Of a stretch of 30,105 nucleotides of DNA, positions 24,901 through 30,105 are shown one piece after another (the stretch's first letter is position 1; each line of letters begins with the position of its first letter). The stretch is from JBBKWX01 sp037969175 (GTDB lineage: Bacteria > Bacteroidota > Bacteroidia > AKYH767-A > JBBKVM01). The DNA lies in contig JBBKWX010000133.1 in the NCBI GenBank assembly GCA_037969175.1, forward strand, positions 1-30,105, written 5' to 3'. A program made the position numbers and the translations under genes. The notes beneath the pieces are model-generated. The model saw only the letters and a list, made by a program, of their open reading frames with translations. It had not been told where the DNA came from and did no database searches.

Positions 24901-25346
24901 AGTTTACCTTTTTCTATTTTTATTAATCCTGTAGAAGTTGCAACCCAAATTTTACTGTCAGTTTCTGCGAACCCATTTATTGTTGTTGAAGTTTGAAGAT
25001 TCAATAAAGGAATGGATTGAATTTTTAAACCATCCCATTTATAAATTCCTTTTCTGATAGATCCAAACCAAATATTATTATTAGAATCTTGAAAAAGAGA
25101 TTGAATGGGAGTGTTCTCAAACCCCAATTCTCTGTCGCGGGATTGAAAACGTTTTCCGTCAAATTCCAAAACACCGCCTAGAGTACCTACCCATAATGGC
25201 CCCCTTCGATCTTGAATTACTGAAGTGATCTGTGCGTTATCATATGCATCAGTAATGCTGTAATAGTTAAAATTGTACCGTTGACCTTCAACTGAAAAAT
25301 TCAGGAACAGTAACAACATGGACACAAATAATAACTTAATTCGCAT
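21966..25346 (-). CDS. Sensor histidine kinase: double propeller, Y_Y_Y, PAS, HisKA_2
   Basis: Product of 1126 residues. A signal peptide (about 1-21) precedes a periplasmic sensor with 14 repeats of the form (N/S)hWhGT..Ghh (first PLWVGTLGG, last TLWLGTVNG), which is two seven-bladed Reg_prop propellers. A Y_Y_Y domain follows (YQYRLDGHENNWSQ, LPAGEYTFMVKA), then one transmembrane helix (about 740-765), a short coiled coil, a PAS domain (about 790-905), and a HisKA_2 segment IHHRVKNNLQIIISLL (His931/932). The HATPase has N-box ELVSNSLKYAF, DNGIGLP and SLGMQLV. There is no receiver or AraC domain, so it is a plain kinase, unlike the hybrid sensors common in this phylum. The ligand is unknown. 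A glycan is possible by analogy, but no glycan-use genes are adjacent. Confidence 0.94.
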   Translation of the reverse strand: MRIKLLFVSMLLLFLNFSVEGQRYNFNYYSITDAYDNAQITSVIQDRRGPLWVGTLGGVLEFDGKRFQSRDRELGFENTPIQSLFQDSNNNIWFGSIRKGIYKWDGLKIQSIPLLNLQTSTTINGFAETDSKIWVATSTGLIKIEKGKLVNINSSNGLKENNIIDIKSDLNGNIWFASHNYVGKFDGKKYYFFENKNPRIKEINTTIYPHPNGQVYVGSTSGVYIIYPNDSVARIDNELIQGRRVTRIQSDPAGNIWCFTFGSGVFMIKSSSTLHFTQNNGLQSNIIQDGIIDSEGNVWMASPTALIRFGGDMFVTYTMEHGLSSNNILASYTSADSSVWFGTLGGGLINIKDNDIKLYDAISGFVAANVWSVHEGKSGKLYAGTNDGILSLDTKRDVFRPLPISLKGNVVYTILEDPDGSIWAGTDRGIFHINGNKITKLNSGETRYSENIRVLFLDSRSRIWVGTIKGLYYIQEGKIIPYLRSSTFSEANITSILEDKNGSIIIGTYDSGILIIKKNKGASDVISQINAINGLYQDNVLSLSMDNFENLWVGTSSDLESIDWKTYYDSGRINVKKYDRSKGYHGTECNSITIGKNNTLWLGTVNGIIETHPEKKPTPNNLPKTIIKGINLFLNEVNWVERGFSLDPFSGLPDNLSLKYNDNYLSFNYNAVFLSSPGDIRYQYRLDGHENNWSQPTSASSVAYAKLPAGEYTFMVKARVVNSENWSVPATFSFKILKPIWLTPVFIIAYIIILITLIFAYIRLRTYRLQQNQKVLSKRVDERTRQLNLKNQELEKLSIVAQETDNAVLIFDKDQDLEWVNEGFTRLTGYSIQEMFEKYGKTLTTLSFNLDIDKHMQQAISSKSSVIFEALISRKDGREICIQSTLTPIFNKDQTLKKIVVINTDISTHKALEDTIKKSLEEQQKLLREIHHRVKNNLQIIISLLNLQASYVYDEEALKALKEGQDRVKSLALIHEKIYQSDELTDLDFQSYIRKLVDHLMLSYNIRQGVITLDVHADDIILDIDTAVPSGLIITELVSNSLKYAFVGREKGAISISLKEEDDRMLRLTVSDNGIGLPENFDVYQSDSLGMQLVTALTDQLEGRIELDRKNGISFQIIFQRVPNIH

Positions 25347-25385
25347 TATCCTATTAATTAATATATTCGGTTGAATATAGGAAAG

Positions 25386-25420
25386 AATTAAAGATCATTC
25401 AAATGGAATGATCTTTAATT
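25386..25420. terminator. 15-bp perfect hairpin spanning the EamA stop codon
   Basis: AATTAAAGATCATTC (25386-25400) and GAATGATCTTTAATT (25406-25420) are perfect reverse complements around a 5-nt loop. The EamA stop codon (25395-25397) is inside one arm, and the last codons of that gene form the other. There is no good T run after it on the minus strand, so it is an atypical terminator or an mRNA 3' stabiliser between the EamA and kinase genes. Confidence 0.6.
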
Positions 25421-26336
25421 TGTTATTCTTTTTTCTTTTACGGTACGAAAGCAAAGCATGGAGGGTTACTGAAAGTAGAATTATGATAGCACCCCAGTAA
25501 AAGCCTTTGGCAAGTTCATCTTGCTCATTAAAAATGATTATAGCCAGAATTATGCTGTATATGGGCTCCAAATTTACAGATAGATTCATCGTGAAGGCGC
25601 TTACCACTTGTAAAGCTTTCAAGCTAATGGTAAATGCCAGTGTTGTACATGCCAGACTTAGAATCAACAAATAAATTCCATCAACCGGACCTGGAAGAAA
25701 ATTATTGAGATCTAATCCCGGCCAGAAAGGGAGTAAGATCGTTAAAAATAGGAAACCTCCTGTTAATTCATAAAAAACAACTTTTTCAGGTGTGTAAGAG
25801 TTTACCAGACTTTTGTTGAATACCGTAAATAAAGCTCCTAGAAAAGCACTTATCAATGCCAAAGTTATTCCCCATGCATAATCCCATTGGACAGAAAATA
25901 TGAGGCCAATACCAATGATCACCAGTAATCCAAAAAATACTTCTGACCAGACGGGTTTTTTCTTTCCCAGTAATGGTTCCAGGAAACTTGTAAATAAAGC
26001 TGTAGAAGCAAAACATGCCAAAGTAATTGAAACATTGGAAGCTTTGATCGCAGCATAAAAAGTCATCCAGTGTAGAGTAACCACAAACCCAACTCCAAAA
26101 AGTTTTTTCAGATCGGTAAATTTAATACTCAAAAGGTCTTTGCTTTTATAGTAGATCAGGAACAATGAAATAGATGTCAACAATAAACGATACCACACGA
26201 TCCAACCTTCATGCATATGTATTGCTTTGCCCAGGATCCCTGTGAAACCCCACAGAAAAATAGCTAGATGCATTTGAAAATACGCAGTTTTCAAATCATT
26301 TTTTTGGATGTTAGCAGAAGTTGTAGAGCTGCTCAT
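25395..26336 (-). CDS. EamA-family (DMT superfamily) transporter
   Basis: Product of 313 residues with about ten hydrophobic helices arranged as two EamA repeats (about 15-145 and 160-295). The first includes LAIFLWGFTGILGKAI and WYRLLLTSISLFLIYY; the second includes GITLALISAFLGALFTVFNK and a near-terminal NLEPIYSIILAIIIFNE, the usual EamA signature. A basic tail (YRKRKKNNKLK) follows. Family members export or import amino acids, nucleotides or other small metabolites; the substrate is unknown here. The start at 26336 overlaps the end of the Maf gene by 26 nt, so it is likely the last gene of the CcmF-to-EamA run. Its stop lies inside a perfect 15-bp hairpin. Confidence 0.92.
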   Translation of the reverse strand: MSSSTTSANIQKNDLKTAYFQMHLAIFLWGFTGILGKAIHMHEGWIVWYRLLLTSISLFLIYYKSKDLLSIKFTDLKKLFGVGFVVTLHWMTFYAAIKASNVSITLACFASTALFTSFLEPLLGKKKPVWSEVFFGLLVIIGIGLIFSVQWDYAWGITLALISAFLGALFTVFNKSLVNSYTPEKVVFYELTGGFLFLTILLPFWPGLDLNNFLPGPVDGIYLLILSLACTTLAFTISLKALQVVSAFTMNLSVNLEPIYSIILAIIIFNEQDELAKGFYWGAIIILLSVTLHALLSYRKRKKNNKLKIIPFE

Positions 26337-26907
26337 AGAGTTCCTTTGCAGGTAATCCCATTACATTAAAAAACGAACCGGTAATTTCTATAACTCCCGC
26401 CAATCCCATCCAATCCTGAACACCATAAGAACCCGCCTTATCAAATGGATGGAAGTTCTCAATATAAAAATCGATCTCGGCATCTGTAAGTTCTTTGAAA
26501 CTCACCATGGAGATAGAATGAAATACAATTGACTTTTCGCCTTGAATCAAACAGACACCCGTTACAACTTCATGTGTCTTCCCGGATAAGGTCCTGAGCA
26601 TGCTCTTGGCTTCCTTTTTATCATTGGGTTTACCCAGCATACTGCCATTGAAATAAACGATAGTATCAGCCCCGATAATGAGTTCTTCACTTGAACTTAT
26701 TTCTGCAACGGCCTTAGCTTTCTTCAATGCTAAGAATTCAGCAGCTTGTATACGATCCATGTCTTCCGGTATACTTTCATCTGTTTCAAGGATCCGTATC
26801 TTGAATTCTAAACCCAGGTTTTTAAGGATCTCTTGTCTTCTGGGTGAGCGAGACGCTAAAACCAGATCCAAGGACCTCAGTAGTAAAGGATCTTTGGTTC
26901 CCTGCAT
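26311..26907 (-). CDS. Maf-family nucleoside triphosphate pyrophosphatase
   Basis: Product of 198 residues from the ATG at 26907. The frame runs on upstream for 90 codons, but that stretch is a shadow of the UbiA gene and unlike any Maf. Maf proteins hydrolyse non-canonical or excess dTTP/UTP/CTP to monophosphates and limit septum formation when overproduced in Bacillus. Motifs are LASRSPRRQEIL (17-28), the catalytic region IIGADTIVYFNG (Asp81), LGKPNDKKEA, and LSGKTHEVVTGVC. Towards the C-terminus is AGSYGVQDWMGLAGVIEITGSF-type sequence. It is the YhdE-like subgroup judging by the IGADT and GKTHEV motifs. The start overlaps the UbiA stop (TAATG), so translation is coupled. Confidence 0.94.
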   Translation of the reverse strand: MQGTKDPLLLRSLDLVLASRSPRRQEILKNLGLEFKIRILETDESIPEDMDRIQAAEFLALKKAKAVAEISSSEELIIGADTIVYFNGSMLGKPNDKKEAKSMLRTLSGKTHEVVTGVCLIQGEKSIVFHSISMVSFKELTDAEIDFYIENFHPFDKAGSYGVQDWMGLAGVIEITGSFFNVMGLPAKELYEQLYNFC

Positions 26908-27833
26908 TATAAACTGTAATAAAATATCAACATGGATAGTACACCACCAAGCATCGCAATCTTTGTAAGTCTGCTGGCTCTGTGATATTGAGCTTTCTCT
27001 TTTGCAAGTATGGTCGTAATCATAACACCAAAAATTGGAAGCTGGATAGCCAGACAAAAATACCAGAATGAGATCATATCTCCAGATACCCATTGTCCTT
27101 TTTGTACATATCCAATAAGAGTCATTATCCCTAAAAGTATAATTGCAACAATAGTTTTTGATGTTGTAACGCCCCAAACTATCGGTAACGTTTTACAATT
27201 CATTTCAAGATCTCCGGGAACATCTTCTATATCTTTAATAATCTCTCTGGCTAGTGTGATCACCAGTGCGAAAACTGCATATGCAACCACAAATCCAAAA
27301 GTACTTGAAACCTGTCCATAGATCTGGGGTTCAAAAAGTGCTACAGTCAAAGGAACCATTGCAGTGAGGATTCCAACAACAAGATTACCAATCAAAAATG
27401 TTTTTTTGAAATTAGTTGAATAGAACCAAAGCAGAGCGGCAGAAAATACATGAACTGAACTTAATTTTATATTTCCAATTCTATATGCGAGAATGATTCC
27501 AATTGCAATAGATAACAGGCTTAAAACAACATGCCACATCATTGCTTTTTGTCTACTTATTGATTTATCAACAACCATTTTTTCCGGCTTGTTTATTCGA
27601 TCTGCACGGGTATCAAAATAATCATTGATCACATAACCTCCGGCAGCCACAAGCATGGTACTGATTACTAAAAATGCAAATTCGATATCACCCAGTGTAG
27701 GAGGGATCTGCTGTTTAATATAGATGGAGCCATCATAAAAATATTCAACCAGAAGACAATACCTCACCAGGTATTGTGTCAACGCTATAATCAATAGATT
27801 AGGAAGTCGTATCAACTTTAGAAAAGCGATCAT
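26907..27833 (-). CDS. UbiA-family prenyltransferase, archaeal lipid DGGGP synthase-like
   Basis: Product of 308 residues, nearly all membrane-embedded (about nine helices). The two Asp-rich Mg2+/diphosphate motifs of the UbiA family are present: NDYFDTRAD (70-78) and DIEDVPGD (201-208). The second motif lies in REIIKDIEDVPGDLEMNCKTLPIVWG. That pattern resembles geranylgeranylglycerol-phosphate geranylgeranyltransferases of archaea, and many Bacteroidota homologues carry this name. Other UbiA branches, such as menaquinone MenA or heme O synthase, have different signatures, although I cannot exclude another lipid acceptor. It starts 12 nt after the KdsC-like gene stop and overlaps maf by TAATG. 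The true prenyl donor and acceptor in this organism are unknown. Confidence 0.88.
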   Translation of the reverse strand: MIAFLKLIRLPNLLIIALTQYLVRYCLLVEYFYDGSIYIKQQIPPTLGDIEFAFLVISTMLVAAGGYVINDYFDTRADRINKPEKMVVDKSISRQKAMMWHVVLSLLSIAIGIILAYRIGNIKLSSVHVFSAALLWFYSTNFKKTFLIGNLVVGILTAMVPLTVALFEPQIYGQVSSTFGFVVAYAVFALVITLAREIIKDIEDVPGDLEMNCKTLPIVWGVTTSKTIVAIILLGIMTLIGYVQKGQWVSGDMISFWYFCLAIQLPIFGVMITTILAKEKAQYHRASRLTKIAMLGGVLSMLIFYYSL

Positions 27834-27845
27834 AGTAGTGTTAAT

Positions 27846-28349
27846 TTATTCCCAGTGTTTATTTACCATTAATACTTGTTGTATCACATCTCTAACACAA
27901 CCTTTACCACCTTTTATCGGAGAAACATATTTCGATATTTGTTTTACTTCAAATGCTGCATCGGAAGGACAAACAGGAACTCCAATCTTCATCATTACTT
28001 CCATGTCGGGTAGATCATCTCCCATGTACATTATTTGCTCCTCCTTCAGGTCATATAAATGCATGATTTCGCTTAAGGCTTCCATCTTGTCATTAACAGC
28101 CATTTTAATTTCTGTAATTCCAAGTTTTTTTAGTCTGTCCGCTGCTTCTGCAGACTTTCCACCACTGATCACTGCTAACAAATATCCTTTTTTAATTGCT
28201 AACTGCATGGCGTAACCATCCTTAATATTCATATTTCGTACCGGGTCAGATCCGGGGATAAGTAACAATGTACCATCAGTAAGTACACCATCCATATCCA
28301 AAATTATTGCTTTGACATTCCTAAGTAAAGCTTTGAAATTTTTTTCCAT
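27846..28349 (-). CDS. HAD-family phosphatase, KdsC-like
   Basis: Product of 167 residues with the compact, cap-less HAD C0 fold of KdsC (Kdo 8-phosphate phosphatase) and its relatives. Motif I is ILDMDGVLTDG with nucleophile Asp18 and Asp20, motif II Ser62 is in AVISGGKSAEA, and motif IV is GDDLPDMEVM (Asp111, Asp112). The C-terminal loop KGGKGCVRDVIQ is also KdsC-typical and closes the active site of the neighbouring subunit in the tetramer. Kdo is needed for lipopolysaccharide core, but the same subfamily includes phosphatases for other nonulosonic acids. No kdsA, kdsB or kdsD is nearby. It starts 17 nt after the DUF2520 gene. Confidence 0.9.
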   Translation of the reverse strand: MEKNFKALLRNVKAIILDMDGVLTDGTLLLIPGSDPVRNMNIKDGYAMQLAIKKGYLLAVISGGKSAEAADRLKKLGITEIKMAVNDKMEALSEIMHLYDLKEEQIMYMGDDLPDMEVMMKIGVPVCPSDAAFEVKQISKYVSPIKGGKGCVRDVIQQVLMVNKHWE

Positions 28350-28366
28350 ATCGTTTTAGAATGTGG

Positions 28367-29143
28367 TCAGGAATAAGTTTTAACGATTGAATCAGAGATC
28401 AATTTATAAAGATTTGCCAATTCCATATCATCATGTAAGATACCTAAATGCTTTTGCATAGTGTGCAGGTCATTCCGCCTTGCCGGACCAGTCTGTGAAT
28501 TGTAAGGGCCATTTTGAATTGCCTTTCTTAGCGTTTCTTGCATAAGTGGATGGAGCAATTCAAAATCAAGATTTGTTGACTTGATCAATTCTTCAGCTTT
28601 CAGATAAAGATGATTACAAAAATTTGAAACCATAACCGCAGCCAAATGAAGTTTGAGTCTTTGTGCTGAGTTTATCTTATGAATTTGAGAACCTAGTTCT
28701 ATAGAGATCTGTTCAATAATATCTAAAGTGTCTTTGCTATTTCCCTCAATCAACATAGGAACCAGTTCGCTATTTGGTAAATCGGTCGAAGAGATGGTTT
28801 GCAATGGATAGATCACTCCATGTGGTAAATCTTTGACTGAATTCAAAACGGATAATGGGCAACTACCGGAGCAATGGAGCAAGATCCCGGTAAAATATTT
28901 CCGGACCTCAATAGCTAATTCTCCTAAGGAATCATCACTAGTTGCAAGAATACAAAATTCTGCTTTTACATCGATCTCGCTTATTTCATTTTCAAAAACA
29001 CAATTGTAAAGTTGAGCTAAATCTTTTCCTTTATCCGAGTCTCTTGCTATGACTTGACTTATTTCATGACCCGCATTCATCAAAGCTTTAGCAAAAAAAT
29101 TTGCAGTATTCCCAGCTCCAATAATTACGAATTTGTTTTTCAT
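28367..29143 (-). CDS. Rossmann-like/DUF2520 putative oxidoreductase
   Basis: Product of 258 residues. The N-terminal Rossmann domain has a dinucleotide-binding glycine motif IIGAGNTANFFAKAL (about 7-21), then FCILATSDDSLGELA. The middle has LHCSGSCPLSVL and GVIYPLQTIS, and the C-terminal helical DUF2520 domain (about 125-250) has LHLAAVMVSNFCNHLYLKAEEL and GPARRNDLHTMQKHL. This pair of domains is common in Bacteroidota and related to 6-phosphogluconate dehydrogenase-like and NADP-dependent reductases, but no substrate is established that I know of. The start overlaps the stop of the CcmF-like gene (ATGA), and the KdsC-like gene follows after 17 nt. Confidence 0.9.
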   Translation of the reverse strand: MKNKFVIIGAGNTANFFAKALMNAGHEISQVIARDSDKGKDLAQLYNCVFENEISEIDVKAEFCILATSDDSLGELAIEVRKYFTGILLHCSGSCPLSVLNSVKDLPHGVIYPLQTISSTDLPNSELVPMLIEGNSKDTLDIIEQISIELGSQIHKINSAQRLKLHLAAVMVSNFCNHLYLKAEELIKSTNLDFELLHPLMQETLRKAIQNGPYNSQTGPARRNDLHTMQKHLGILHDDMELANLYKLISDSIVKTYS

Positions 29144-30105
29144 TTCTTGAGTCTTTGTGAACTCTTAATTCTGTTTCTTATGGCTATAGTAGTCCCTATA
29201 ATTAACAAGATACATCCGATCCATAAAATGTTGATATAGGGAAAAATTATTGCTTTCATGATAATGAATTCCCGCTCTGAATTTTTCTTTTCGGAAATAG
29301 CAAGACCGATCTTCCCGGTTTCAGGATCAACTTTTACAAATCCGATCTTAAGTCCTGAATTTTCAATTTCAGTTTCGTTGGTATATACAGCTCTATCTCT
29401 AATCATGAAAATAGGACGAGCATAATGAATATCATTTGTGATACTTATTATCTTAAGTTGAGCCGCAACTGCAATATCATCTTTGCCAAGACCAAGAGAA
29501 TCCTTATTCACATTGGGGTCCAGACCAACTAGGACAATGAGGTTTCCGGAAGTTGCCACCGTATCACCAACAGCCAACGATTTCTCTATCGGTTCTTTAT
29601 AACCTTCAGCATCTGCTTTCGAAGTCAGATCTTCAAGATCTGCATAGGTTATGTGTGTGTAAATATCCTTGTTGAAAAAATGTTTTGTACTTGGTTCTGC
29701 GACATTACCCATTCTCTCATTAAGTTGAACAAACGGTTTTAATGTGAATGATTTTTTTAATGAATTTGTTACATCATCATGTTCGAAATAAGTTATTTCA
29801 TAATAGATATTAATCCCTTCTTTCTGTTTACCGGTAAATGTTACAAAGTATTTACCCATTGATAAAGTATCACCTTTTCTTAAAAGAATATTCTCATCAT
29901 TTGGGAAATCTTTTCCAAGATCCACTTGTAAAGTGTTTCTGGAGATCACTTCTCTTTTTGCATTAGAAAGTAATGAACCAAGAAGAATAAGTGCAAAGCC
30001 AATATGTGCAATAGGTGCGCCGGATACACTTAATTTCCCTTTTATAAATCGAATGAAATAATCGAGGTTTGCAAAAACAGCAAATAAACTTGCAAACAAT
30101 AATGC
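29140..30105 (-). CDS. CcmF/CcsA-like cytochrome c maturation protein, C-terminal part
   Basis: The frame is open to the end of the window (the codons before the first possible TTG start read Ala-Leu), so the 5' part of this gene lies outside. About 321 residues are visible: a helix LFASLFAVFANLDYF, a second helix GAPIAHIGFALILLGSLLS, a long periplasmic beta-rich domain, and a final helix near the C-terminus (INILWIGCILLIIGTTIAI) with a basic tail. SGAPIAHIGFALILLG is typical of the C-terminal portion of the CcmF-type heme lyase, which attaches heme to apocytochrome c in the periplasm. It overlaps the DUF2520 gene by 4 nt and heads the run of genes down to EamA within this window. Confidence 0.85.
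   Translation of the reverse strand, partial: ALLFASLFAVFANLDYFIRFIKGKLSVSGAPIAHIGFALILLGSLLSNAKREVISRNTLQVDLGKDFPNDENILLRKGDTLSMGKYFVTFTGKQKEGINIYYEITYFEHDDVTNSLKKSFTLKPFVQLNERMGNVAEPSTKHFFNKDIYTHITYADLEDLTSKADAEGYKEPIEKSLAVGDTVATSGNLIVLVGLDPNVNKDSLGLGKDDIAVAAQLKIISITNDIHYARPIFMIRDRAVYTNETEIENSGLKIGFVKVDPETGKIGLAISEKKNSEREFIIMKAIIFPYINILWIGCILLIIGTTIAIRNRIKSSQRLKK

Noticed and set aside
26908..27177. Ninety-codon N-terminal extension of the Maf reading frame
   Set aside because: It lies wholly inside the UbiA gene on the same strand in another frame, has no Maf-like residues, and the coupled ATG at 26907 gives a normal-length Maf.
1..30105. Mobile elements, phage genes, CRISPR arrays, tRNA genes, toxin-antitoxin or defence modules
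   Set aside because: No transposase, integrase, repeat-spacer array, tRNA fold or paired small toxin/antitoxin genes were seen; gene content and base composition look uniform.

Overview
The window is an AT-rich, gene-dense stretch of ordinary bacterial chromosome. It most likely comes from a member of the Bacteroidota in the Sphingobacteria/Chitinophaga/Saprospira/Cytophaga part of the phylum; I cannot name the genus. Evidence: a TonB-dependent receptor, a DUF4249-like lipoprotein, a two-component sensor with a periplasmic double propeller (Reg_prop/Y_Y_Y), a CcmF-like cytochrome c assembly protein in a run with DUF2520, KdsC-like HAD, UbiA and Maf genes, few Shine-Dalgarno sites, and promoter -7 boxes of the Bacteroidota form TAnnTTTG.

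Layout. (1) 1-3016, minus: Na+/solute symporter, methyltransferase and a ZIP metal transporter cut by the window edge, probably one operon. (2) 3068-7201, plus: a tightly coupled five-gene operon of CorA, THUMP-type rRNA methyltransferase, Rid-family protein, TrmO-like tRNA methyltransferase and ATP-dependent phosphofructokinase. (3) 7205-9601, minus: a TonB-dependent receptor, preceded by the RNase P RNA gene (about 9676-10042) with a clear promoter and terminator. (4) 10066-11859, minus: an SLC13-type permease with RCK_C domains, divergent from priA (11938-14424, plus). (5) 14425-17597, minus: an operon of LamG-like/coiled-coil secreted protein, panB, RluA-family pseudouridine synthase and azurin-like cupredoxin lipoprotein. 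(6) 17671-20767, plus: an orphan DUF4249-like lipoprotein, a terminator, then dnaK and a bidirectional terminator. (7) 20820-25346, minus: a histidine kinase and its REC-PAS-LytTR response regulator. (8) 25395-30105, minus: CcmF-like (cut by the window edge), DUF2520, KdsC-like phosphatase, UbiA prenyltransferase, Maf and EamA transporter, all overlapping or nearly so.

Most genes are housekeeping: replication restart, chaperone, RNA processing and modification, pantothenate, glycolysis, cytochrome c maturation, metal uptake. I see no insertion sequence, phage, CRISPR array, tRNA or defence island, and no convincing wholly new system. The items most worth a second look are -7 boxes placed 4-6 nt before the start codons of two genes (possible leaderless mRNAs), a 15-bp perfect hairpin that contains the stop codon of the EamA gene, a Rid protein with Thr at the usual catalytic Arg, the split propeller-sensor/LytTR pair, the repeated elements upstream of dnaK, and a UbiA enzyme resembling archaeal lipid prenyltransferases.
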